Shown here: positions 42,597-57,309 of the stretch, in pieces
Layout of the letters: the number at the start of each line of letters is the position of its first letter
Numbering within the stretch: position 1 is the first letter of the stretch
Assembly: GCF_018224615.1 (NCBI RefSeq)
Contig: NZ_JAGTUK010000003.1
Span: 1-64,000 of the forward strand
DNA from: Microbacterium paraoxydans
GTDB taxonomy: Bacteria > Actinomycetota > Actinomycetes > Actinomycetales > Microbacteriaceae
DNA length: 64,000 bases
Direction: 5' to 3'
Position numbers and translations under genes: made by a program
Notes under the pieces: model-generated
What the model was told of the DNA's origin: nothing
Database searches by the model: none
Seen by the model: the letters and a program-made list of their open reading frames with translations, nothing else

Positions 42597-43704
42597 CGTG
42601 GTGGTGGTCGGCGGCGGTCCCGTCGGACTTCTGTTCGCGTGCCTGGTGGCGCAGGACGGCTGGCGCGTGCGCGTGTACGAGCAGAGGACGGAGCCGGGCG
42701 GGCGGACACGTGCCATCGGCATCCACCGGCCGGGGCTCGATGCACTCGATGCGGCCGGGGTCGGCGCCGAGGTGCGGGGGGAGGCCCTCCGGCTGTCAGG
42801 TGGCGAGGTGCGCAGCCGGGGGCGCCGGCTGGCGTCGTTGACCTTCACCCCGGATCGGCCGATCCTCACGCTGCCGCAGCCGCGCACAGAGGAACTGCTG
42901 CGCGATCGGCTGCGCGGCCTGTGCGGCGATGCGCTGCAGCTGGGCTCGATCGTTCGGACGGTGCGCGACGATGGCCCTGTCGTGCGGGTCGGCGTCGAGG
43001 GGCCGGACGGGCGGCGGGAGGAGACGGCCGCGCTTGTCGCGGTCGCCGACGGGGTGCACAGCTCGCTGCGTCGAGCGTTCGGGGTCGAGTGGGTGCGGCG
43101 CCCCGGGAGGGCGCGGTACGCGATGCTCGACGTCGAGGCGTCGACGATGGATGACCGCGCCGTGCTGTACTTCGAGCCGGACGGTCTCGTCGAATCGTTC
43201 CCGCTTCCCGGCGGCCATCGGCGGTGGGTGGTCCGGGAGCCTCCCGGCCGGTCGGTGGAGACCGGGGCGGAGCTGGCGGCGATCGTCGCGGCCCGTACGG
43301 GGGAGCGGGTGACGACGGATCCCGGGGTTCCGGTGTCGTCCTTCCTGGCGTCGCAGCATGTCGCGCGGCGGCTGCACCGGGGGCGTGTGGTGTTGCTGGG
43401 GGATGCCGCGCACGAGGTGAGTCCGATCGGCGGCCAGGGCATGAATCTCGGCTGGGCGCACGCGCTGCGGTTGACCGCGGCCCTCCGTGGCACAGAGGCG
43501 GGCGAAGTTCCCGACCTCGACGCGTTCGCCCAGCGCGCTCGGGCGTCCGCGGCGCTGGCGCATCGTCGGTCGGCGTTCTTCATGGCGATGGGCGCTCCCG
43601 CACCGCCCCCTGTCGTCGCGGGGAGGGAGAGCGTCGTGCGTCTTCTGGGTTCGCCGCCGCTCCGCCGCTGGACGACCGGGCTCATCACGATGCGCGGCCT
43701 GTGA
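42583..43704 (+). CDS. FAD-dependent monooxygenase of the PKS cluster
   Basis: 373 aa. PheA/UbiH-type hydroxylase: FAD-binding GGGPVGLLFACLVAQDG at ~10-26, the DG motif VAVADGVHSSLRRAF and the GD motif LLGDAAHEVSPIGGQGMNLG. SrsC-like by context, expected to hydroxylate the resorcinol ring on the way to a quinone. ATG 42583 overlaps the methyltransferase by 14 bp and leads directly into the FAD strand. Confidence 0.9.
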   Translation: MPDHDVVVVGGGPVGLLFACLVAQDGWRVRVYEQRTEPGGRTRAIGIHRPGLDALDAAGVGAEVRGEALRLSGGEVRSRGRRLASLTFTPDRPILTLPQPRTEELLRDRLRGLCGDALQLGSIVRTVRDDGPVVRVGVEGPDGRREETAALVAVADGVHSSLRRAFGVEWVRRPGRARYAMLDVEASTMDDRAVLYFEPDGLVESFPLPGGHRRWVVREPPGRSVETGAELAAIVAARTGERVTTDPGVPVSSFLASQHVARRLHRGRVVLLGDAAHEVSPIGGQGMNLGWAHALRLTAALRGTEAGEVPDLDAFAQRARASAALAHRRSAFFMAMGAPAPPPVVAGRESVVRLLGSPPLRRWTTGLITMRGL

Positions 43705-43707
43705 CGC

Positions 43708-43745
43708 ACGAAGGCCCGGTCCGCCAGCGCGGACCGGGCCTTCGT
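43708..43745. terminator. Bidirectional terminator between PKS cluster and lpd
   Basis: A perfect 17-bp stem (43708-43724 with 43729-43745) and a CAGC loop between two convergent genes. Confidence 0.85.
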
Positions 43746-43759
43746 CGAGTGCGGGCCGA

Positions 43760-45157
43760 TCAGAAGTTGATCATGTGACCGGCGAGGCCGTGGAAGCCTT
43801 CCTGCAGCGCCTCCGACAGCGTCGGGTGGGTGTGCACGTTGCGGGCGAGCTCGAGCGCCGTCAGGTCCCACTTCTGCGCGAGCGTGAGCTCGGGCAGCAG
43901 CTCCGACACGTCGGGGCCGATCATGTGCGCGCCGATGAGCTCCAGGTGCTCGGCGTCGGCGATGAGCTTCACGAACCCGACGGGCTCGCCCAGGCCGTGC
44001 GCCTTGCCGTTGGCCATGAACGGGAAGGTCGCGACCTTGATCTCGCGCCCCTCGTCCTTCGCCTGCTGCTCGGTGAGACCGAACGACGCGACCTGCGGGG
44101 AGCAGAACGTGGCGCGCGGCATCATCCGGTAGTCGCCCAGCGTCATGGTCTCGGCGCCGCCGATGGTCTCGGCCGCGACGACGCCCTGCGCCTCGGCCAC
44201 GTGGGCGAGCTGCAGCTTGGCGGTGACGTCACCGATGGCGTAGATGCCCTCGACGTTCGTGCGCATGTGGTCGTCGATGTCGATCGCGCCGCGCTCGGTC
44301 AGCTTCACGCCGGTGTTCTCGAGCCCGAAGCCCTCGACGTTCGGGGCGAACCCGACCGACATGAGCACCTTGTCGGCCTCGATCGAGCTCTGCTGGCCGT
44401 CCTTGGCCGTGTACGTCACGGTGACCGACGAGCCGTTGTCGACGACGGACTCGACCTTGGTGGAGGTGAGGATGTCGACGCCGTAGTTCTTGTACTGCTT
44501 CGTGATCTCCTTCGACACGTCGGCGTCCTCGTTGGGGAGCGCGCGGTCGAGGAACTCGATGATGGTGACCTTCACGCCGTAGTTCGTCATCACGTAGGCG
44601 AACTCCATGCCAATCGCGCCGGCGCCGACGATCACGATGGACTTCGGCAGTTCGCGCGAGAGGATCTGCTCCTCGTACGTGACCACGTTGTCGCTCAGCT
44701 GCACGCCGGGGAGGAGGCGCACCTTCGAGCCGGTCGCGATGATCACGTTGTCGAACGTGACCTCCTCGGTGGTGCCGTCCGACTTGGCGACCGAGATCGC
44801 CTTCGGGCCGGTGAAGGTGCCGCGACCGTCGTACTCGGTCACCTTGTTCTTCTTCATGAGGAAGTGGATGCCCTTGACGCGCCCGTCGGCGACGACGCGG
44901 CTGCGGTCGAACGCCTTGCCGTAGTCGATCGTGAAGTCGCCGGAGATGCCGAAGAAGTCGGCCTTGTGCTTCAGGGTGTGCGCGAGTTCCGCGTTCTTCA
45001 GGAGTGCCTTCGAGGGGATGCAGCCGACGTTGAGGCACACACCACCCCAGTACTTCTCCTCGATGATCGCGGTGGACAGGCCGAGCTGTGCGCTGCGAAC
45101 CGCAGCGACGTATCCGCCAGGACCTGCACCAAGGATGACGACGTCGTAGTGTGGCAT
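43760..45157 (-). CDS. lpd: Dihydrolipoyl dehydrogenase
   Basis: 465 aa, standard length. E3 of the 2-oxoacid dehydrogenase complexes. FAD site [21 protein letters not shown], redox disulfide [19 protein letters not shown] site [17 protein letters not shown] and the C-terminal His-Glu pair in [16 protein letters not shown]. The start at 45157 is supported by TAGGCT 6 nt upstream. No E1/E2 genes are adjacent, as usual in actinobacteria. Confidence 0.96.
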   Translation of the reverse strand: MPHYDVVILGAGPGGYVAAVRSAQLGLSTAIIEEKYWGGVCLNVGCIPSKALLKNAELAHTLKHKADFFGISGDFTIDYGKAFDRSRVVADGRVKGIHFLMKKNKVTEYDGRGTFTGPKAISVAKSDGTTEEVTFDNVIIATGSKVRLLPGVQLSDNVVTYEEQILSRELPKSIVIVGAGAIGMEFAYVMTNYGVKVTIIEFLDRALPNEDADVSKEITKQYKNYGVDILTSTKVESVVDNGSSVTVTYTAKDGQQSSIEADKVLMSVGFAPNVEGFGLENTGVKLTERGAIDIDDHMRTNVEGIYAIGDVTAKLQLAHVAEAQGVVAAETIGGAETMTLGDYRMMPRATFCSPQVASFGLTEQQAKDEGREIKVATFPFMANGKAHGLGEPVGFVKLIADAEHLELIGAHMIGPDVSELLPELTLAQKWDLTALELARNVHTHPTLSEALQEGFHGLAGHMINF

Positions 45158-45163
45158 GCCTTA

Positions 45164-45169
45164 AGCCTA
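45164..45169 (-). promoter_or_regulatory. -10 box (TAGGCT) of lpd
   Basis: Minus strand TAGGCT, 6 nt, then ATG 45157; leaderless arrangement. Confidence 0.5.
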
Positions 45170-45817
45170 TCGCTCGGTGGGAGCGTCGGAATCGGACGGA
45201 GTGCCACCGCCGCGACCACGCATGGCCAGCCAGACGGCGACGCCGATCACGATCAGGACCGCGAGGATCACGAGGACCCAGACCCACGCCGATGCGCCGG
45301 GGTCGTCGGGCGTCGCGGCGGGTGCGGTGGGCTCCGGTGTCGCGGTCTGCTCTCCCGGGGTCGCGGTGGCGGGCGCCGTGGGGGGAGCGGCTGTCGGCGC
45401 GGTGGTCGCCGCGTCGTCGCCGGTCGTGACCGTGAAGGCGAACTCGCCGGAGGTGGGATGCCCGTCACTTGAGACCACCTTCCACACCACGCGGTAGGCG
45501 CCCGCAGGGCCGGTGCCGCTGAGCGGTTGCGTGACGATGGCCCCGTCGACGGTGGCCGGGCCCTCGGCGACGTTCGCGCCGGAGGGGTCCGTCACGACCA
45601 CCTCGGTCGCTCCCTCGCCGTCGATCAGCTTCGCGCTGAACGTGAGGGTGAGCTCGGCGGGCAGTGTCTCGACCGACGAGTCCGCCGCCGGCGACGACGA
45701 CACGAGGGCGTCATGGGCCGAGGCGGAGAGAGGGGAGACAAGCACGAGGAAGGCGGCGAGGAGAGCTGCCGCGAGAGCGATCGGAGTGGCCGGGCGGCGC
45801 AGGGCTTTGGTCTTCAC
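45167..45817 (-). CDS. CopC/YobA-type copper-resistance domain protein, membrane anchored
   Basis: 216 aa. Signal peptide (~1-34, LAAALLAAFLVLVSPLSASA) then the mature protein starts with His (HDALVSSSPAADSSVETLP), the copper-binding N terminus of CopC. A second ligand set is in VVSSDGHPTSGEFAFTV. A Thr/Ala/Pro linker and a C-terminal helix (~178-203) tether it outside the cell. No copD neighbour, so copper delivery is inferred from the family. GTG 45817 follows TAGGGT by 6 nt. That promoter lies upstream of, and separate from, the lpd promoter. Confidence 0.87.
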   Translation of the reverse strand: MKTKALRRPATPIALAAALLAAFLVLVSPLSASAHDALVSSSPAADSSVETLPAELTLTFSAKLIDGEGATEVVVTDPSGANVAEGPATVDGAIVTQPLSGTGPAGAYRVVWKVVSSDGHPTSGEFAFTVTTGDDAATTAPTAAPPTAPATATPGEQTATPEPTAPAATPDDPGASAWVWVLVILAVLIVIGVAVWLAMRGRGGGTPSDSDAPTER

Positions 45818-45823
45818 GCCTCC

Positions 45824-45829
45824 ACCCTA
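45824..45829 (-). promoter_or_regulatory. -10 box (TAGGGT) of the CopC-like gene
   Basis: Minus strand TAGGGT, 6 nt, then GTG 45817. Confidence 0.5.
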
Positions 45830-45917
45830 TGAATCACCGGTATGCGGCGGCTGAGTGCGAAAGCGACCTCCCCGGCGGCCCGCGGCATCCGTTAGTCTGG
45901 ACAGTCAGGAGGGCACA

Positions 45918-46403
45918 GTGACAGACAGCGACAGCCGACCGGCCGGTGAAGCCGCCATCCATCGCTCCGGCGACCAGAAGCACGATGTGACGCAGACGTT
46001 CGGACACGACTCCGACCTCTCGTTCGTGCCCTTCGGTGTGGAGTTGACAGATGTCGAGCAGTCGGCCATTGCGGCGCTGCCGTCCGGGTCCGCTCTTCTG
46101 CTCGTCCGGTCGGGCGCTCTGGCCGGAGCGCGGTACCTGCTCGACACCGATGTGACCACCGTCGGGCGTCACCCCGAGGCGGACATCTTCTTCGACGACG
46201 TGACCGTCTCGCGTCGTCACGCCGAGATCACGCGCAACGGCGCGGCGTTCGAGATCATCGACCAGCGCTCGCTCAACGGCACGTACGTGAACGGGGAGCG
46301 GGTCGACCGCAGCGCTCTGGTCGACGGCGCCGAGCTGCGCGTGGGCAAGTTCCGGTTGAACTTCTTCGCCTCGCCCCTCGATCGTCCGGCGGCGAACGCC
46401 TGA
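45918..46403 (+). CDS. garA: FHA-domain regulator (GarA/OdhI-like)
   Basis: 161 aa. C-terminal FHA domain with VGRHPEADIFFDDVTVSRRHAEI and DQRSLNGTYVNGERV, phosphothreonine-binding residues intact. The N-terminal tail holds DVTQTFG (Thr25 and Thr27), the likely kinase site. GarA/OdhI phosphorylated there folds back and stops inhibiting 2-oxoglutarate dehydrogenase and glutamate dehydrogenase. The order garA-ftsR-merR is conserved. CAGGAGGG precedes GTG 45918, with TAGTCT (45893-45898) as a possible -10. Confidence 0.88.
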   Translation: MTDSDSRPAGEAAIHRSGDQKHDVTQTFGHDSDLSFVPFGVELTDVEQSAIAALPSGSALLLVRSGALAGARYLLDTDVTTVGRHPEADIFFDDVTVSRRHAEITRNGAAFEIIDQRSLNGTYVNGERVDRSALVDGAELRVGKFRLNFFASPLDRPAANA

Positions 46404-47089
46404 TGGCGGCGACTTCCGCCCGCGAACGCTCGTCGTCCGCGGGCCTGTTGAGTATCGGTCAGGTGCTCGCTCGCCTCACGCCGGAGTTCCCCGACCTGAC
46501 CTCCAGCAAGCTTCGTTTCCTCGAGGTACAGGGCATCGTCCGCCCCTCGCGCACGGAGTCGGGCTATCGCAAGTTCTCCACCGCCGACATCGAACGGCTG
46601 CGTCTCGGGCTCACCCTTCAGCGCGACCACTACCTCCCGCTGAGCGTCATCCGCGAGCAGCTGGACCAGGCCGAGGCGAACGGCGATGCGGCCGCGCTCG
46701 TGCCCCCGCCGTCGATCTCGCCGGCGCCACGCCGGTATCGGCGCGACGAGCTTCTGGCAGCGGCGGGAGCGGGACCCCAGCTGCTCAACGACGCCATCAG
46801 CACGGGCGTCATCACGGCGCAGGAGAGCTACCCGGAGAACACGGTGGCACTGCTGCGCGGACTCGTGGCTCTGGACCGTCACGGTATCGAGCCGCGTCAC
46901 CTTCGTTCGCTGCGGCAGGGGGCCGAGCGGGAGGTGTCGCTGATCGAGTCGGCACTGTCGACTCTGCTCCGGCGCACGGACGCCCCGTCGCGCGCGCGGG
47001 CGAGCGAATTGGCTCCCGAGCTGGCGTCGCGGATCGACGATGTGCGGTCGCTGTTCGTGAAGGACGCGCTGTCGCGCATCCTTTCGTAA
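46403..47089 (+). CDS. ftsR: MerR-family regulator FtsR
   Basis: 228 aa. N-terminal winged HTH of MerR type (SIGQVLARLTPEFPDLTSSKLRFLE then SGYRKFS) and a helical C-terminal dimer region. The gene after garA in corynebacteria (FtsR) activates ftsZ; mycobacterial Rv1828 is its orthologue. Its ATG overlaps the garA stop (TGATG). Confidence 0.87.
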   Translation: MAATSARERSSSAGLLSIGQVLARLTPEFPDLTSSKLRFLEVQGIVRPSRTESGYRKFSTADIERLRLGLTLQRDHYLPLSVIREQLDQAEANGDAAALVPPPSISPAPRRYRRDELLAAAGAGPQLLNDAISTGVITAQESYPENTVALLRGLVALDRHGIEPRHLRSLRQGAEREVSLIESALSTLLRRTDAPSRARASELAPELASRIDDVRSLFVKDALSRILS

Positions 47090-47188
47090 CGAACTGATTG
47101 CGACACACCTTCCGCCTGTCGCGGATGTCGTTGCCGGTGCAGGGGCACTGCTCTACCGTGGAGATAACCGTTCCAGGGAGGATTTCAG

Positions 47189-47734
47189 ATGAATGCGGAT
47201 GAGCTCGCAGGCGACCCGCGGTTCGTGACCGAACTCCTCTTCACCGACGGTCTCCCGGCCATGGACGACGAGGTCGGTTACCGCGGTGCCGTGGCCGCTC
47301 GTGCCGCCGGCATCACCTACCGTCAGCTCGACTACTGGGCCCGCACCGAGCTGGTCGTGCCGACCGTCCGCGGTGCCAGTGGCTCCGGATCGCAGCGACT
47401 GTACGGCTTCCGCGACATCCTCGTTCTCAAGCTCGTCAAGAGCCTCCTCGACACAGGCATCTCCTTGCAGCAGATCCGTACCGCGGTGGAAGAACTGCGC
47501 CGGGCTGGCATCCGCGATCTGGCCGGGACGACGCTCATGAGCGACGGCGCCTCGGTGTATCTCTGCACGTCCAACGACGAGGTCATCGATCTCGTCAGCC
47601 GCGGCCAGGGCGTGTTCGGTATCGCCGTGGGCAAGGTGCTCCGCGAAGTGGAGTCGACGCTCGTCGCCTTCGACCCCACGGCTCCCGATCCGGTCGACGA
47701 GCTCTCGGCACGGCGGGCGAAGCGCTCCGCCTGA
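47189..47734 (+). CDS. MerR-family transcriptional regulator (Rv1830-like)
   Basis: 181 aa. MerR HTH in YRGAVAARAAGITYRQLDYWART then RLYGFRDILVLKLVKSLLD, and a helical effector half. Mycobacterial Rv1830 holds this place and affects cell division and drug tolerance. AGGGAGGA precedes ATG 47189 by a good distance. TACCGT near 47153 may be its -10. The bifunctional nuclease that separates the two merR genes in mycobacteria is absent. Confidence 0.88.
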   Translation: MNADELAGDPRFVTELLFTDGLPAMDDEVGYRGAVAARAAGITYRQLDYWARTELVVPTVRGASGSGSQRLYGFRDILVLKLVKSLLDTGISLQQIRTAVEELRRAGIRDLAGTTLMSDGASVYLCTSNDEVIDLVSRGQGVFGIAVGKVLREVESTLVAFDPTAPDPVDELSARRAKRSA

Positions 47735-47756
47735 GCGGCGTCTCACCCCAATGAAG

Positions 47757-47786
47757 AACGGCCACCCTCGGAAGAGGATGGCCGTT
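47757..47786. terminator. Bidirectional terminator between merR and ParA-like gene
   Basis: 13-bp stem (47757-47769 with 47774-47786) with one mismatch, GGAA-type loop, followed by TTT on the plus strand. Confidence 0.82.
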
Positions 47787-47799
47787 TTCGTCGTCCAGG

Positions 47800-48618
47800 T
47801 CAGTTCTGCTGACCGTTCTCCGGCACCGGGATGCGGCCCGTGCGGATGATCCGGTCGAGCAGCTGGTCGAAGTCGGCTGCGAGTTCCTGCGCCGAGTCAC
47901 CGGGCCAGATGTGCAGCGGCTTGGCTGCGCCCTGTGCCTGCTGCAGAGACGTGCGCTCCGGCAGCTGCGGAGAGAGGACGAGAGGTCCGAACATGTCGCG
48001 CAGTTCCTTGATGCGGAACTGGTGCTCGATGGACTGCGGGCGGACGCGGTTCACCACGATGCCGAGGGGCTGGAGTCGGGGAGACAGTCCGCGCCGGATC
48101 TCCTCGATGGCGCGAAGCGCGCGGTCGGCTGCCGCCACGGAGAAGAGCCCGGGCTCGGTCACCACCATCACGCGGTCGCTGGCGGCCCAGGCGGTGCGAG
48201 TCAGCGCATTCAGCGAGGGGGCGCAGTCGATCAGCACGAGGTCGTAGTCGGCCTCGACAGCGGCGAGGGCCTCTTCGAGCTTCCACACGTCGCGGACGCT
48301 CGGGTGGGGGCCGTCAAAGTTGATCGCGGACGGACTGCCGATCAGCACGTCGATGGTCCCGGGGTGGACCTTCGCCCAGCCGCTGGAGGTGATCGCCTGA
48401 CGGACGGTCTTCTCCTTCGGGTTCGCCAGGACATCGGCGACGTTGAGTCGTCCGGCGACCTGGATGTCCATCCCGGTGGAGACGTCGGACTGCGGATCGA
48501 GGTCGACGACGAGCGTCCGGACGCCCCGGGCGAAAGCCGCAGAGGCCAGCCCGAGTGTCACGGTCGTCTTGCCGACGCCTCCCTTGAGAGAGCTGACGCT
48601 GAGTACGTGCACGGACAC
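47800..48618 (-). CDS. ParA-family ATPase
   Basis: 272 aa. SSLKGGVGKTTVTLGLASAA is a deviant Walker A; VVDLDPQSDVSTGMDI and LVLIDCAPSLNALTR follow. An orphan copy with no ParB or pole-organising gene next to it. Several GTG codons are possible starts (48621, 48618, 48612); 48618 is best spaced from GGGGAAGG. Divergent from pyruvate carboxylase. Could position a cargo other than the chromosome; cargo unknown. Confidence 0.87.
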   Translation of the reverse strand: MSVHVLSVSSLKGGVGKTTVTLGLASAAFARGVRTLVVDLDPQSDVSTGMDIQVAGRLNVADVLANPKEKTVRQAITSSGWAKVHPGTIDVLIGSPSAINFDGPHPSVRDVWKLEEALAAVEADYDLVLIDCAPSLNALTRTAWAASDRVMVVTEPGLFSVAAADRALRAIEEIRRGLSPRLQPLGIVVNRVRPQSIEHQFRIKELRDMFGPLVLSPQLPERTSLQQAQGAAKPLHIWPGDSAQELAADFDQLLDRIIRTGRIPVPENGQQN

Positions 48619-48705
48619 CACGTTACCTTCCCCTAGGCTGGGGGAACACTCAGCCCCGCCCATGCGCGTGCGTCGACGCCGCGCATCGAGCTCTCAGAGG
48701 TGTGC

Positions 48706-52113
<3,408 letters not shown>

Positions 52114-52179
52114 TCTTGTGCGGGCGAGGCCGCGCACTGCGTTGCGCACCCGAGGCCCCGCACAGGCTTGGAGTGACAC

Positions 52180-54050
<1,871 letters not shown>

Positions 54051-54051
<1 letters not shown>

Positions 54052-54542
54052 TGGCAGTCCGCGAGATCCGGATCTTCGGCGACCCGGTCCTGCGTACGGT
54101 GTGCGCCCCCATCGATGAGATCGACGACGGCGTGCGCGCGCTGGTCACGGACCTGGTCGACACCGTGGAGCTGCCGGGACGTGCCGGGGTGGCTGCCCCG
54201 CAGATCGGTGTGGCTGTCCGGGCGTTCAGCTACAACATCGACGGCGAGATCGGTTACGTGCTCAACCCCGTGCTGACGGAGGTCCGCGGCGAGCCCGAGC
54301 CCACGGGGGAGGGATGCCTCTCTGTCCCCGGTCTCTGGCACGATGCCCAGCGGTACCCCTGGGCCAGGGTGGAAGGCATCGACCTCGACGGGCAGCCGGT
54401 CGTGCTCGAGGGCGATGGACTGCTGGCTCAAGCGCTCCAGCACGAGACGGATCACCTCGACGGCAAGCTCTTCCTCACCCGGCTCGATCCGGAGACACGC
54501 AAGGTCGCGATGCGCCAGGTGCGCGAGAGCTCCTGGTTCTGA
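54051..54542 (+). CDS. def: Peptide deformylase
   Basis: 163 aa. Removes the N-terminal formyl group from new proteins. All three motifs are present: [17 protein letters not shown] (metal-binding Cys) and QHETDHLDG (HExxH-type metal ligands and catalytic Glu). ATG overlaps the upstream stop (TGATG). Confidence 0.96.
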
Positions 54543-54549
54543 CACACAC

Positions 54550-54581
54550 AAGAAGGGCCCCGCGATCGCGGGGCCCTTCTT
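54550..54581. terminator. Bidirectional terminator between def and fadD
   Basis: A 32-bp perfect palindrome (AAGAAGGGCCCCGCGA and its complement) between convergent genes; forms a 14-bp stem with an ATCG loop on either transcript. Confidence 0.88.
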
Positions 54582-54593
54582 GTTCGGTGCGCG

Positions 54594-56426
54594 TCAGCCG
54601 CCGATGGCGACGTTGGTCGTGGCGACCGGCTCGTCGTAGATCGCGGCGATCTCGTCGGCGAAGTCGTTCATGATGATGTTGCGCTTGATGGAGAGCTTCG
54701 GCGTGAGGTGGCCGGAGGCTTCGGTCCACTCGGAGTCGAGGATCGTGAACTTGCGGATCGACTCGGCCCGCGAGACCCGCTGGTTGGCGGCGTCCACCGC
54801 GCGCTGCACCTCGGCGCGCACGGCCGGGTTGGCGGCCGCGTCGGCGAGCGACATCTTCTCGTCGAGCCCGTTGTTCGCGAGCCAGGTCGGCAGCATCTCC
54901 GGGTCGAGCGTCACGAGCGCGGAGATGAAGGGACGCTGGTCGCCCACCACGACGACCTGACCCACGATGGGGTTGGCGCGGATGGGGTCCTCGAGTGCAG
55001 CGGGGGCGACGTTCTTGCCGCCCGCGGTGACGATGATCTCCTTCTTCCGCCCCGTGATGGTGAGGAAGCCCTCGGAGTCGAAGCTTCCGATGTCACCGGT
55101 GTGGAACCAGCCGCCCTCGCTGAACGCTTCCGCGGTGGCCTCCGGGTTGTTCCAGTACTCCTTGAAGACGTTGATGCCGCGCACCTCGATCTCGCCGTCG
55201 TCTGCGAGCCGGATCCCGACACCGGGGAGGGCGGGGCCGACCGTGCCGATCTTGGACTTGTCCGCGAGGTTGACGGTGGCCGGGGCAGTGGTCTCGGTGA
55301 GGCCGTAGCCCTCGAGGATGACCACGCCCAGGCTGTGGAAGAAGTGGCCGAGCCGGGCGCCTAGCGGTGCGGAGCCCGACACGGCGTAGACGACGTTGCC
55401 TCCCATGGCCTCGCGCAGCTTGCTGTAGACGAGCTTGTTGAACAGGGCGAACTTCAGCTTCATGCCGAACGGGATCTTCTTGCCCTCTTCGAGCAGGCGC
55501 GAGTGCTCGATCGCGACGTCGGCGGCGGCGCGGAAGATCTTGCCCTTGCCGCCGGCCTCGGCCTTCTGCTCGGCCGAGTTGTACACCTTCTCGAACACGC
55601 GGGGAACGGCGAGGAGGAAGGTGGGCTTGAACGAGCCGAGGGCGGGAAGAAGCTGGCGCGTGTCGGGCTGGTGGCCCGTGCGCACGCCGGCGTGGATGTT
55701 GAGGATCGAGATGAAGCGGGCGAACACGTGCGCGGTGGTGATGAACAGCAGCGTGGAGGAGCCGGGCGTCTGCACGACCTCGTCGAGTGCCTTCGCCGCG
55801 TTGCGGGACAGCTCGACGAAGTTGCTGTGCGTGAGCACGCACCCCTTGGGGCGCCCGGTGGAGCCGGACGTGTAGATGAGGGTCGCGATGTCGGAGGCGA
55901 CCGCGAGGTTGCGGCGACGGTCGATCTCCTCGTCCGGGATCGTCGCGCCCTGCGCGGTGAGCGTGTCGATCGCGCCGAGGTGCAGCTGCCAGACTTCGCG
56001 CAGCAGGGGAAGTTCGCTGCGCACCTCGTCGACACGGGCGAAGTGCTCCGGAGACTCGACGATCAGTGCGATGGCGCCGGAGTCCTCGAGGATCCACTGG
56101 ATCTGCGAGGGGGAGCTGGTCTCGTAGATCGGCACCATCACGGCGCCGGCGTAGAACAGGGCGAAGTCGATGAGTGTCCACTCATAGGTGGTGCGGGCGA
56201 GGAAGCCGACCTTCTCGCCGGGCTGGATGCCGGCCGCGGCGAAGCCCTTGGCCAGGGCGATGACCGCGGTCTGGAAGTCGGCGGCGGAGATGTCGCGCCA
56301 GCCGTCGCCCTGCGGGACGGAGAAGAGGGCGCGGTCGGGCGTGGCACGCACGCGCTCTGCGAGCAGGTCGGCGACGTTCGCGTCGGGATCGGCGGGGACG
56401 ATCGCGGGGACTTCAAACTGGACCAC
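54594..56426 (-). CDS. Long-chain acyl-CoA synthetase (FadD15-like)
   Basis: 610 aa. ANL-superfamily ligase: P-loop IYTSGSTGRPKGCVLTH (~187), YGLTETTAPATVNL, GWFHTGDIGSFDSEGFL and the C-terminal GKNVAPAALED region with the catalytic Lys near LKLSIKRN. Activates long-chain fatty acids with ATP and CoA. It is near plsC, aroG and the kinase, as fadD15 is in mycobacteria. GTG 56426 has AAGGAG upstream. Confidence 0.92.
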   Translation of the reverse strand: MVQFEVPAIVPADPDANVADLLAERVRATPDRALFSVPQGDGWRDISAADFQTAVIALAKGFAAAGIQPGEKVGFLARTTYEWTLIDFALFYAGAVMVPIYETSSPSQIQWILEDSGAIALIVESPEHFARVDEVRSELPLLREVWQLHLGAIDTLTAQGATIPDEEIDRRRNLAVASDIATLIYTSGSTGRPKGCVLTHSNFVELSRNAAKALDEVVQTPGSSTLLFITTAHVFARFISILNIHAGVRTGHQPDTRQLLPALGSFKPTFLLAVPRVFEKVYNSAEQKAEAGGKGKIFRAAADVAIEHSRLLEEGKKIPFGMKLKFALFNKLVYSKLREAMGGNVVYAVSGSAPLGARLGHFFHSLGVVILEGYGLTETTAPATVNLADKSKIGTVGPALPGVGIRLADDGEIEVRGINVFKEYWNNPEATAEAFSEGGWFHTGDIGSFDSEGFLTITGRKKEIIVTAGGKNVAPAALEDPIRANPIVGQVVVVGDQRPFISALVTLDPEMLPTWLANNGLDEKMSLADAAANPAVRAEVQRAVDAANQRVSRAESIRKFTILDSEWTEASGHLTPKLSIKRNIIMNDFADEIAAIYDEPVATTNVAIGG

Positions 56427-56572
56427 GGCAGCTCCTTCGGTACCGGTCGGGCACGGGCGTTGGTCCGAGTCTAGGGCATGGCACCGGGTCGCGCTCAGTG
56501 TGAAACTGAGTCGCGAAGAGGCGAAGCTGGGGGCTGGGGGCGAACGATGCGGCGGCGCTAGACTTCACCTCG

Positions 56573-57262
56573 ATGTTCTACTGGCTGATGAAGTACGTCG
56601 TGATCGGCCCCGTGGTCAAGGCGGTGTTCCGCCCGTGGATCGTGGGCCGGAAGAACGTGCCCTCGAGCGGTGCGGCGATCCTCGCCAGCAACCACCTCTC
56701 GTTCGCCGACTCCATCTTCCTGCCGCTGATGATCGACCGCCCGATGTCGTTCCTCGCCAAGAGCGATTACTTCACCGGGCGCGGCCTCAAGGGATGGTCG
56801 ACCAAGTTCTTCATGAAGGCGACAGGGCAGCTGCCCATCGACCGCTCGGGCGGCAAGGCCTCGGAGGCGTCCCTCAACACCGGCCTGCAGGTGCTCGGCC
56901 GTGGCGAACTCCTCGGTATCTACCCGGAGGGCACCCGCAGCCCCGACGGCAAGCTCTACCGCGGACGCACCGGCATCGCGCGGATGGCGCTCGAAGCCAA
57001 GGTGCCCGTGGTCCCGGTCATCATGGTCGACACCGACACCGCGATGCCGATCGGACGCCGTGTCCCGCGCATCATGCGGGTCGGGATCGTGATCGGGGAG
57101 CCGCTCGACTTCTCGCGCTACGCGGGCATGGAGAACGACCGCTACATCCTGCGATCCGTCACCGACGAGATCATGGTGGCACTCCAGCGACTGGGGCAGC
57201 AGGAGTACGAGGACGTCTACGCCTCGACGGTGAAAGACCGTCTCCCGGCGCGCGTCACATAG
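56573..57262 (+). CDS. plsC: 1-acyl-sn-glycerol-3-phosphate acyltransferase
   Basis: 229 aa. NHLSFAD (HX4D catalytic motif, ~43), FTGRGLKGW, EGTRSPDG and VVPVIMVDTD are the ordered PlsC motifs. It forms phosphatidic acid at the membrane. Divergent from the acyl-CoA synthetase that could supply its substrate. TAGACT lies 8 nt before the ATG. Confidence 0.92.
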   Translation: MFYWLMKYVVIGPVVKAVFRPWIVGRKNVPSSGAAILASNHLSFADSIFLPLMIDRPMSFLAKSDYFTGRGLKGWSTKFFMKATGQLPIDRSGGKASEASLNTGLQVLGRGELLGIYPEGTRSPDGKLYRGRTGIARMALEAKVPVVPVIMVDTDTAMPIGRRVPRIMRVGIVIGEPLDFSRYAGMENDRYILRSVTDEIMVALQRLGQQEYEDVYASTVKDRLPARVT

Positions 57263-57297
57263 CCTCCGCGGCGCATCTCGGTGCCCCTGCCGACCAG

Positions 57298-57303
57298 TAG
57301 GCT
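57298..57303 (+). promoter_or_regulatory. -10 box (TAGGCT) of aroG
   Basis: TAGGCT, 6 nt, then ATG 57310; leaderless arrangement. Confidence 0.5.
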
Positions 57304-57309
57304 GGACGC

